Shown here: positions 17,445 to 24,343 of the stretch, in pieces | How the letters are laid out: every line of letters begins with the position of its first letter | Position numbering within the stretch: the first letter of the stretch is position 1 | The notes under the pieces: generated by a model | The model's database searches: none | What the model saw: the letters and a program-made list of their open reading frames with translations, nothing else | What the model was told of the DNA's origin: nothing | NCBI GenBank assembly: GCA_934661375.1 | Contig: CAKUJH010000012.1 | Location: 23,542-87,541 of the forward strand | Length of the DNA: 64,000 bases | Source of the DNA: an uncultured Victivallales bacterium | GTDB lineage: Bacteria; Verrucomicrobiota; Lentisphaeria; Victivallales; UBA1829 | Direction of reading: 5' to 3' | Made by a program: the position numbers and the translations under genes

Positions 17445-18682
17445 TTTTCAGAACTCCCTGTCGTTTCGGTCTGCTGTTCGTTCTGTTTATTTCTGTTCAG
17501 CAGCCCTTTGAGTTTGTTTTTGATATTTTCCGGATAATCGGGGTAGGCGGCGTCGAGAGCGACGCTGACAATCAATGCCGTGGCAATCATGCAGGCAACC
17601 AGACTGCTGCCGCCGTAACTGATGAACGGCGCGGGCATCCCCTTGGTCGGAAACGCTCCCGAAATCACCCCGATGTTGATGACCGCCTGAATCGAGAGAT
17701 ATGTGGTCAGTCCGAAGACCAGGAACATTCCCTGCCGGGTTCTGGCGCGGACACATACGGAAATCGCCAGAAAGCCGAAGACCAGGTATGCCAGAATCAC
17801 CACGCACATCCAGATGAATCCCAGTTCTTCGCCGACAATCGACAGAATGAAGTCCGTATGTGCTTCCGGCAGATATTCCTGTTTCAGCCGGCTTTCCGCA
17901 AAACCGACTCCCGTCCAGCCGCCGGCGCCCAATGCCAGCAGCGACAGCCAGAGCTGGTATCCGCTCTTCGCCTGATGCAGTTCGGGGTCCAGGAAGGAAA
18001 CAATTCGCGCCCACCGGAACGGACTGAAATATTTGATGATGAAGAAAAGTAACGGCGCCCCCAGCAGCGGAACCGGGAACAGGTACAGCAGCCGCACTCC
18101 CGCCACATACAGCATGGAAAAAACAATCAGAGTCAACAGCAGGGTCGTCCCCAGATCCTTTCCCACCATGACCAGCGCAATGATCGGTCCGCAGCAGAGA
18201 CAGGACAGCACGATGAATTTGAACGGAGTGGTTTCAATGGTTTTGATTTTATCTGAACAGAGTTTCGCCATGAACAGAGCGATGATCACTTTGGCGTATT
18301 CCGAAGGCTGGATGCTGCCGATGCCCCCCGGCAGCTGAATCCAGCGTCTGGCTCCTTTGATCGGCGGAAACAGCAGGGCGGCGAACAGCAGTCCTGCAAT
18401 GATGATCATGAACAGCCAGCTCCAGTCGGAAAGTTTTTTATAGCCGATCAGCAGAACTGCGGCGAATCCCGCCAGTCCGACGGTTCCCCACTGAATCTGA
18501 CGGATGAAATAATAGGAACTGGAGCCGCGGATGCCGTAGGAAGTGGAATACAGCACAGCCAGTCCGAACAGCAGCAGCACCAGAGCCGTTACGCACAAGG
18601 TGATGCCTTCGCCGAGAGGCGGTTCCTGTTTTTTGCCGGACAGTTCCGGCGGTTCCAGCATATTTGAAAATCTCTGTTTCAT
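17441..18682 (-). CDS. ftsW: FtsW, peptidoglycan glycosyltransferase of the division machinery
   Basis: A 413-residue SEDS protein with about ten membrane helices. Family signatures are PSEYAKVIIALFMAKL, VGKDLGTTLLL, and the C-terminal FISYGGSSLVACM. The first 30 residues and the last 35 are cytoplasmic tails, the latter Asn/Gln/Glu-rich. FtsW polymerises lipid II at the septum with its partner PBP. Direct coupling to murG (4-base overlap) supports FtsW rather than RodA. Confidence 0.93.
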   Translation of the reverse strand: MKQRFSNMLEPPELSGKKQEPPLGEGITLCVTALVLLLFGLAVLYSTSYGIRGSSSYYFIRQIQWGTVGLAGFAAVLLIGYKKLSDWSWLFMIIIAGLLFAALLFPPIKGARRWIQLPGGIGSIQPSEYAKVIIALFMAKLCSDKIKTIETTPFKFIVLSCLCCGPIIALVMVGKDLGTTLLLTLIVFSMLYVAGVRLLYLFPVPLLGAPLLFFIIKYFSPFRWARIVSFLDPELHQAKSGYQLWLSLLALGAGGWTGVGFAESRLKQEYLPEAHTDFILSIVGEELGFIWMCVVILAYLVFGFLAISVCVRARTRQGMFLVFGLTTYLSIQAVINIGVISGAFPTKGMPAPFISYGGSSLVACMIATALIVSVALDAAYPDYPENIKNKLKGLLNRNKQNEQQTETTGSSEK

Positions 18683-18774
18683 GATGATCCTGTTTTTCTG
18701 TTTTTTTATGATACAGGTAACTTACAGCATATTTCTGAAATTTCATCCCCCGCGGCAAACTTTTTCGCCGGTTT

Positions 18775-19830
18775 TCAAGAGTAAAAAGCCGCGGCACTCT
18801 TCCGGACAATGCAGGATGTGGGAATTACAGTCAGCGGCGGAACGGGTTCATGGTTCAGCAGACGGAGCAGATTGGAACAGATCGCGCCGGAAATTTTTCC
18901 TGCATTCTGGCTGACACTGTTCAGATTCAGGTATTCCGCAGTCGGCGTATCTCCGAATCCGGTTACGGAAAGCTGATCCGGAATAATGATTTTCCGGTCG
19001 GCGCAGAAATTGACGACTCCCGCCGCAATGGTGTCGTTGGCACAGAAAACTGCGCTGGGCGGCTGTTTGAGTGCGAACAGTTCCCGGATGGCATGATAAC
19101 CCCATTCCCGGCTGGGGTAGCGCATCCGGATCAGGGATTCCTGCGGCGTTATGCCGTATTTGCGGAAAGCGTCGAGATAACCGTTCAGACGCTGTTCCCC
19201 GGTGAAATCGTATTCACTGCCGATATGCGCAATGCGGGTGTGTCCGAGCTGTATCAGCTGTTCCGTGGCGGCAAGCGCACCGGAATAATCATCGGAAATG
19301 ATCTGTGGAATGGACAGTTCCGGCAGGCGCATGTCGAAGAACAGCACAGGAATCCGGAGTTTGCGGTAATGCTCGGCGCAGAACCGGTTCGGCACGGCTA
19401 TCAGGGCGGGAACTCCAGAATGTTCAAAGTAGTCCAGCAGTTCATTTTCCTTGCGCACTGAGCCGCCGGTCAGATGAACCACCGGGTGCAGGCCGTTGGA
19501 CGCCGCCATGCGTTCGACTTCCGCAAAAATCCGGTAATAGAAAATTTCATCATCCGGAAAAATGAATCCGATCCGGTCGCATCTGCGTTCCTGCCGTTCC
19601 GGTCCGCCGGCGGGTCCCAGAAAACTGCCGCGTCCGGGCAGCGAATGAATTTCGCCGCGGTCCGCCAGCAGCCGGAGAGCTTTCCGCACCGTGAGGTGAT
19701 TGCAGGAAAAACGCCGCGCGGTTTCCCGTTCCGACGGCAGTTTCGCTCCGGGAGCAAGCCCGGCGGAACGGATCGAATCCAGAATCTGTTCCGCCAGCTG
19801 GTCGTATTTCTGCGGTTTGCCCCGGTTCAT
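18775..19830 (-). CDS. GntR/LacI hybrid transcription regulator
   Basis: A 351-residue regulator. Residues 5-75 are a GntR winged helix (GAKLPSERETARRF, then LTVRKALRLLADRGEIHSLP). Residues about 85-350 are a LacI-type periplasmic-binding fold (RIGFIFPDDEIFYYRIFAEV, TRIAHIGSEYDFTGEQRL, VFCANDTIAAGVV). Such hybrids sense a sugar and control a nearby catabolic or transport gene. Its 5' neighbour on the same strand is the small DUF486 membrane protein 12 bases away, so it may form an operon with it. The ligand is unknown. Confidence 0.88.
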   Translation of the reverse strand: MNRGKPQKYDQLAEQILDSIRSAGLAPGAKLPSERETARRFSCNHLTVRKALRLLADRGEIHSLPGRGSFLGPAGGPERQERRCDRIGFIFPDDEIFYYRIFAEVERMAASNGLHPVVHLTGGSVRKENELLDYFEHSGVPALIAVPNRFCAEHYRKLRIPVLFFDMRLPELSIPQIISDDYSGALAATEQLIQLGHTRIAHIGSEYDFTGEQRLNGYLDAFRKYGITPQESLIRMRYPSREWGYHAIRELFALKQPPSAVFCANDTIAAGVVNFCADRKIIIPDQLSVTGFGDTPTAEYLNLNSVSQNAGKISGAICSNLLRLLNHEPVPPLTVIPTSCIVRKSAAAFYS

Positions 19831-19842
19831 GACGTCTCCTCC

Positions 19843-20193
19843 TCACGAGCGGAACATGAAATACACCGCGCCGATCATGCACAGTGCCGCCCAGATGAAA
19901 TCCAGTTTGAAGCCTTCCTTCATATACAATATGGAAAAAGGTACAAACACCGAAAGCGTAATGACTTCCTGCATGATTTTCAGCTGGGCGAGCGACAGCG
20001 CCTGAAAGCCGATCCGGTTGGCGGGAACCTGTATCAGGTATTCAAACAGCGCGATTCCCCAGCTTGCCAGCGCCGCAATCCACCAGGGTTTCGACGACAT
20101 GTTTTTCAGGTGTCCATACCAGGCAAATGTCATGAACAGATTGGAACAGACCAGCAGCAATGCGGTCTTCACAATTACCGGATTGATATGCAT
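19843..20193 (-). CDS. DUF486/DMT-type small membrane protein
   Basis: A 116-residue protein with four predicted membrane helices, matching the DUF486 family of drug/metabolite transporter relatives. The family phrases TFAWYGHLK, FEYLIQVPANRIG and QLKIMQEVITLSVF are all present. Members are small half-size DMT proteins that probably dimerise; substrates are not established. It is divergent from pheA across a gap that carries shared palindromic half-sites. Confidence 0.88.
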   Translation of the reverse strand: MHINPVIVKTALLLVCSNLFMTFAWYGHLKNMSSKPWWIAALASWGIALFEYLIQVPANRIGFQALSLAQLKIMQEVITLSVFVPFSILYMKEGFKLDFIWAALCMIGAVYFMFRS

Positions 20194-20224
20194 TTTGGTT
20201 TTTTCTCCTTGTTGTCATCCGGTA

Positions 20225-20289
20225 ATATCGCAATTTTTCAATAAAAATCAAGAGCAACTCTTGCGATATTCGCAAATTTGTGGTAAATT
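20225..20289. promoter_or_regulatory. Divergent promoter region with TTGCGA half-sites
   Basis: Rightward: TTGCGA (20261-20266), 17-base spacer and TAAATT (20284-20289) form a promoter for pheA. The -35 box is half of a perfect palindrome TTGCGATATTCGCAA (20261-20275). A further ATATCGCAA copy at 20225-20233 is inverted to it on the side of the DUF486 gene. Three half-sites in 50 bases suggest one regulator controls both directions. Confidence 0.5.
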
Positions 20290-20319
20290 ACATGCTCACA
20301 ATTAACAACAGAGTTGAAC

Positions 20320-21390
20320 ATGAATTTAGATGAACTTCGCAAAAAGATCGACTCGACGGACGCCAGAATCGTCGAACTCCTCAATGAACGCTATGCCACG
20401 GTCCTTGAGATCGGCCAGTTCAAACGGGACAACATGAAAGCCGTTTATGTCCCGGAACGCGAAAAAATCGTGTTTGAAAAAGTGACCGCACTCAATCACG
20501 GACCCATGAGCAACGAAACCCTCAAAGCGGTTTACCGCGAAATCATGTCCGGCGCGCTCGCGCTCGAACATCCGCTCAATGTGGCTTATCTCGGGCCGGA
20601 AGGCACGTTTACGCACATTGCCGCCATTTCCAAATTCGGACACAGCGTGGCGTATCTTTCCAAAAGCACGATCGATGATATTTTTGACGATGTAACCAAC
20701 GGCCGCGCCGACTACGGCTGCGTGCCGATCGAAAATTCCACCGAAGGGGCAGTTACCCATACGCTGGACATTTTTGCGCAGTCCGATGCCAAAATCTGCA
20801 CGGAAATCAATATGCGCGTTCATCAGAGCCTGCTGTCCAAATGTGAACTGAAACAGATCCGCAGACTTTACAGTCATGCCCAGTCGCTCGGTCAGTGCCG
20901 CGCCTGGATCGCGCGTTATCTGCCCGATGTGGAAATCCATGAATGCTCCAGCAATTCCAAAGCGGCTTCCCTCGCGGCAAAAGAACCGTTTTCCGCCGCT
21001 ATTGCCAGCTCTTTCAACGGCGAGATTTACGGTCTGGACGTCCTTGCGGAAAACATCGAAGACAATCCCAACAACACTACCCGGTTCTTTGTGATCGGCA
21101 GTCAGACCCCCAAACGCACGGGCAATGACAAGACTTCGCTCTGTTTCGCTCTCAAAGACCGCGTCGGCGTCCTGTTCGATGCTCTCCTTCCTTTTAAAGA
21201 GGAGGGCATCACCCTGACCATGATCGAAAGCCGCCCGTCCCGTCAGCAGAACTGGGAATATTATTTCTTCGTGGACCTGCTGGGACACAAAGACGATGAA
21301 AATGTGGCGCGCGCCCTGGAAAAACTTTATCCCATGACACAGGCTATGCGGGTGCTGGGCAGTTATCCGCGGGGAGAGGAAGCCAAATGA
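20320..21390 (+). CDS. pheA: Bifunctional chorismate mutase / prephenate dehydratase
   Basis: A 356-residue P-protein for phenylalanine synthesis. Residues 1-85 are an AroQ chorismate mutase (LDELRKKIDSTDARIVELLN; KREIMSG-like VYREIMSGALALE). Residues about 90-270 are prephenate dehydratase (YLGPEGTFTHIAA; VPIENSTEGAVTHTLD; the TRF motif in NNTTRFFVIG). Residues 275-355 form an ACT domain (KDRVGVLFDALLPF; IESRPSRQQNWEYYFF) that binds Phe for feedback. ATG 20320 is chosen; a TTG two codons upstream is possible. It overlaps the ABC gene by ATGA. Confidence 0.95.
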   Translation: MNLDELRKKIDSTDARIVELLNERYATVLEIGQFKRDNMKAVYVPEREKIVFEKVTALNHGPMSNETLKAVYREIMSGALALEHPLNVAYLGPEGTFTHIAAISKFGHSVAYLSKSTIDDIFDDVTNGRADYGCVPIENSTEGAVTHTLDIFAQSDAKICTEINMRVHQSLLSKCELKQIRRLYSHAQSLGQCRAWIARYLPDVEIHECSSNSKAASLAAKEPFSAAIASSFNGEIYGLDVLAENIEDNPNNTTRFFVIGSQTPKRTGNDKTSLCFALKDRVGVLFDALLPFKEEGITLTMIESRPSRQQNWEYYFFVDLLGHKDDENVARALEKLYPMTQAMRVLGSYPRGEEAK

Positions 21391-22193
21391 ACAGCGAAAA
21401 CACTCCGGCTCTGCGGATCCGCAACGCCACCCTGAAACTGGAAGGCAATACCATCCTGCATGATTTCAACTGGCAGGTGGAACGCGGCGAACGCTGGTTT
21501 ATCCTGGGACCGAACGGCGCGGGAAAAACCACTCTGGTCAAGATGATTCTCGGTATGGCGTGGCCGCTGTACGGCGCGGAAGTTTCTGTGCTGGGTAACC
21601 GCTATGGTTCGTGCAACATCCGCGAAGTCCGCAAAAAAGTTGCCTGGGCAAGCCCGTTCCTGTCCGCCTGGACTGCCGAAGATGATCACCGCTGGACCAC
21701 TCTGGAAGTTGCGTTGTCCGGTCTGGATTCCACGGTCGGGTTCTACCGCACGGCGAAGCCGGAGGAAATCGAGCTGGCTCATGCCGCACTCGAACGCATC
21801 GGCGCCGACCGGCTGGCTGACCGTTATTATGACCGTTTGTCTTCCGGTGAGCAGATCAAAGCACTGATTGCCCGTGCGCTGATCGGACGTCCGGAACTGG
21901 TTATCCTGGATGAAACCTGCGTGTATCTGGATTTGTCCAGCCGTGAAATTCTGCTGTCCGCCATCGATGAGCTGGCAAAAGGTCCCAATTCGCCCACGAT
22001 GATTTTCATTACTCAGCGGATTGAGGAAATCACCGAATCCTTCACCAAAGGAATGATTCTTGGCTGTGGCAGGGTGCAGTGTTCCGGCAGCCGTTCGGAA
22101 ATTCTGAATGCGGAAAATCTCAGCGCGGCATTCGGTATGAAAATGCGCCTTATTCCGTGTCAGGACGGGCGTTTCTGGCCGGTTCCCGAATAA
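21387..22193 (+). CDS. ABC-type ATPase, stand-alone
   Basis: A 268-residue ABC nucleotide-binding protein. Walker A is GPNGAGKTTL and Walker B is LVILDETCVYLD. The signature is LSSGEQIK, a variant of LSGGQ. The D-loop and a switch in TMIFITQRIEE have Gln where most have His. The layout resembles the ModF/PhrA-like group that lacks a dedicated permease. No membrane partner is adjacent. It is translationally coupled to pheA by an ATGA overlap, but a link to Phe metabolism is not evident. Function uncertain. Confidence 0.85.
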   Translation: MNSENTPALRIRNATLKLEGNTILHDFNWQVERGERWFILGPNGAGKTTLVKMILGMAWPLYGAEVSVLGNRYGSCNIREVRKKVAWASPFLSAWTAEDDHRWTTLEVALSGLDSTVGFYRTAKPEEIELAHAALERIGADRLADRYYDRLSSGEQIKALIARALIGRPELVILDETCVYLDLSSREILLSAIDELAKGPNSPTMIFITQRIEEITESFTKGMILGCGRVQCSGSRSEILNAENLSAAFGMKMRLIPCQDGRFWPVPE

Positions 22194-22213
22194 TATTTCT
22201 TGATGACACTGTG

Positions 22214-22261
22214 ACCCGCAGCAGATGAGTTTGTCTGTTGCGGGTTTTCTGTTTTTTTATC
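22214..22261 (+). terminator. Rho-independent terminator of pheA-ABC
   Basis: Stem 22214-22220 with 22239-22245 (ACCCGCA/TGCGGGT), extended by CAGA/TCTG inside, is followed by TTTTCTGTTTTTTT. It lies 20 bases after the ABC stop. Confidence 0.85.
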
Positions 22262-22332
22262 CGTATATGTTTTTAGACATGCCCTGTTCGAAAAAATTTT
22301 CGTTTTTTTTGCCGAAAAAGGAATAAAAACGC

Positions 22333-22376
22333 TTGACATTCCGAAATTGTCCGTTTATATTGCTTGTAGTTACAAG
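22333..22376 (+). promoter_or_regulatory. Strong sigma70-type promoter with palindromic operator
   Basis: TTGACA (22333-22338), a 17-base spacer and TATATT (22356-22361) form a near-ideal promoter. Immediately downstream, over the expected start site, is the perfect palindrome CTTGTAGTTACAAG (22363-22376). The regulator gene at 22394 follows directly, so autoregulation through this site is likely. Confidence 0.75.
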
Positions 22377-22393
22377 TTAAAAGGGTTGGAAAA

Positions 22394-23464
22394 TTGGGCA
22401 AATCGACAGCAAATTGTGAACTTCTGAAACTGAGCGGACCGGATACCGAACCGCTGCATCGCCGTTTCCGCAGAAGAATTCTGGATTTGATTGATGACGG
22501 CAGCCTGAAAGTCGGCGATATGCTGCCGTCACGGAACAAGATCCGCGAAACGGTCGGCATCAGCAGCACTCCTTATCATAAAGCCGTGAATGAACTGATT
22601 ATGGAGGGCGTGCTGTCCGCCGAACAGGGTAAAGGGGTTTTTGTCTGCGGATTGCCGCCGCGCATTGCGCCGGATCCGGTGATTACCTTGCTGGTTCCTG
22701 ATCCGGATATTCTGGAACATATTGCATTCACGGAAGTTATAAACGGAATGCTGGATGTGATCACTCCGGCGGATTACAGTTTGAAATTTACTTTTTTCCG
22801 TCCGGACAGTTCGCCGCAGAGTTTGGAGGAAAAACTCAAAATGCCGTCCTGCCGCGGAGTTATTGTCCCGTATTCCAGCCAGATAACCGCTGATCATCTG
22901 CAAGGATTGCGGAACTCCGGCATTCCAGCGGTGCTATTGGGACGCGCCCTTCCGGAAATCAGCTCATTTTCCGTGGAAACCCATTCCGCCGGCGCTTTTG
23001 CCCGGATTGCCGGATTGTTTCGCGGACGTTCCATTTCCGCCGCTTATATCGGGCAGCCGCTGCCGCTGTTTTATGAACGGCACGCCGCCTGGTTCCGTGC
23101 GGGATGTCATGAAAACGGAGTTCGGCTGACGGAGCTGTGCCATTACGCCTGCGCCTTCGATCAGCAGTCCGGCGAAGCGGCTGCGGCGGAGATGTTTGCA
23201 TCGGGAAATATTCCGGATCTGATCATTGCCGAAGACGACTATGTGGCTTGCGGTATTCTCAAAATCATGAGCCGCGAAGAACGCAGAATTCCATTGATTA
23301 CGGTGGGTGGTTTTCTGAAACATCTTTATCCCTTGACGGAATTTCCGGCAGTGGATTTGAATTACCGCAAAACCGGACGGGCAGCCGCGGAATTACTGCT
23401 GAAAGCTCTTGCCGGCGAAATCCGGGACGGGCATGTTCAGATAGAGTCCAATTTCTACGAATGA
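22394..23464 (+). CDS. GntR/LacI hybrid transcription regulator of the carbohydrate locus
   Basis: A 356-residue regulator. Residues about 15-75 are a GntR winged helix (GDMLPSRNKIRETVGISSTP, VNELIMEGVLSAEQGKGVFV). Residues about 90-355 form a LacI-type effector domain (VITLLVPDPDILEHIAF, CRGVIVPYSSQITADH, DLIIAEDDYVACGIL). The start is a TTG at 22394 with AAAAGGG 9 bases upstream; no ATG lies before the helix-turn-helix. It heads a locus with two large secreted proteins, GH20 and GH1, so it probably senses a sugar derived from their action. Confidence 0.87.
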   Translation: MGKSTANCELLKLSGPDTEPLHRRFRRRILDLIDDGSLKVGDMLPSRNKIRETVGISSTPYHKAVNELIMEGVLSAEQGKGVFVCGLPPRIAPDPVITLLVPDPDILEHIAFTEVINGMLDVITPADYSLKFTFFRPDSSPQSLEEKLKMPSCRGVIVPYSSQITADHLQGLRNSGIPAVLLGRALPEISSFSVETHSAGAFARIAGLFRGRSISAAYIGQPLPLFYERHAAWFRAGCHENGVRLTELCHYACAFDQQSGEAAAAEMFASGNIPDLIIAEDDYVACGILKIMSREERRIPLITVGGFLKHLYPLTEFPAVDLNYRKTGRAAAELLLKALAGEIRDGHVQIESNFYE

Positions 23465-23468
23465 GCAA

Positions 23469-23663
23469 TTCAAATATGAAATATGAAATATGAAATAAAA
23501 ACAGGAGTTGCGGACATGGAACATCAAGACAGGGAGGTCAGAAAATGAGCACAGAGGAAGAATTCAAAATCAGGAAAAACAGCAGAGAGGGGAATCATGC
23601 CATGAAAAAACAACAGTCATTGTCATCCATTTCATATTTTATATTTCATATTTCATATTTGAA
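23469..23663. repeat. 23-base inverted repeat of ATTTCAT units flanking the prepilin start
   Basis: The arms at 23469-23491 and 23641-23663 are perfect reverse complements built from TATGAAA/TTTCATA units. The left arm lies just after the regulator stop. The right arm is inside the pseudopilin leader, where it is translated as FHISYL. The arms are 149 bases apart. Confidence 0.85.
23516..23548 (+). CDS. Possible 10-residue leader peptide
   Basis: ATG at 23516 follows AGGAG at good spacing and encodes MEHQDREVRK before a TGA that overlaps the pseudopilin ATG as ATGA. The ribosome site of the pseudopilin lies inside it. It could couple translation of the next gene or be chance. Confidence 0.25.
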   Translation: MEHQDREVRK

Positions 23664-24312
23664 GCGTAAATCGTTCCGATTTACGCTGATAGAACTCCTT
23701 GTTGTGATTGCAATCATCGCCATTCTGGCGGGAATGCTGCTGCCGGCGCTGAACACGGCACGGGAAAAAGCAAAAATGATTTCCTGCATGAATAATCTCA
23801 AACAGCATGGAACCGTTCATGCGCTGTATCTTTCCACATACGATGACGTGTTCCCCGTTTTCCGGTTCGGGGGAACCGGCGAAGTCGTCAATCAGAATCC
23901 GGAAAACAACGGGTGTACCGGTATTTTTCTGATGCCTTCCCTGTTCCTGCCGCAGACATTCACTTTCTATATGAACTGGAAAATTTCTCCGGTTCAGATC
24001 TGTCCTTCCGGAAAAATCGTAACAACATCTTCCGGAAAAGCTCTGGGCAGGGACTACAATCCCAGCTACCGTTTCCAATGCGCCGGTTCGCCCGTCCGGC
24101 AGAGCCGCCTGAAACGTTCGAAGATCATTCTTGCCGAAGGCGTCCGGCTGGAATCTTATTTCCGCGACTGGGTGTCCAGCAAAGGATTTCCGGATAAAGT
24201 TCTGGGCAATCACCGGAACTCCGCCAATGCTCTCTGGACCGACGGTCATGCGGAGAGTTACCGCCCGTATGAAATGTCCCGGCTGGATGCGGGCGTCTAC
24301 AAAATTGATTGA
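23545..24312 (+). CDS. Pseudopilin-like protein, prepilin N-terminus and H-X9-DG C-terminus
   Basis: A 255-residue protein. The prepilin cleavage/methylation motif FTLIELLVVIAIIAILAG begins near residue 47 and is followed by PALNTAREKAKMISCMNNLKQ. The C-terminus has NHRNSANALWTDGHAESY, the H-X9-DG motif common in planctomycete and Lentisphaerae DUF1559-like proteins. The leader is unusually long and includes an ATTTCATA repeat translated as SYFIFHISYL. GGGAGG precedes 23545; an alternative ATG at 23602 also has a ribosome site. It is expected to be cut by prepilin peptidase and displayed at the envelope. Its role in sugar loci is unproven. Confidence 0.85.
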   Translation: MSTEEEFKIRKNSREGNHAMKKQQSLSSISYFIFHISYLKRKSFRFTLIELLVVIAIIAILAGMLLPALNTAREKAKMISCMNNLKQHGTVHALYLSTYDDVFPVFRFGGTGEVVNQNPENNGCTGIFLMPSLFLPQTFTFYMNWKISPVQICPSGKIVTTSSGKALGRDYNPSYRFQCAGSPVRQSRLKRSKIILAEGVRLESYFRDWVSSKGFPDKVLGNHRNSANALWTDGHAESYRPYEMSRLDAGVYKID

Positions 24313-24343
24313 ACACGAAAAAAAATAAAACAGGAGCTGTAAA

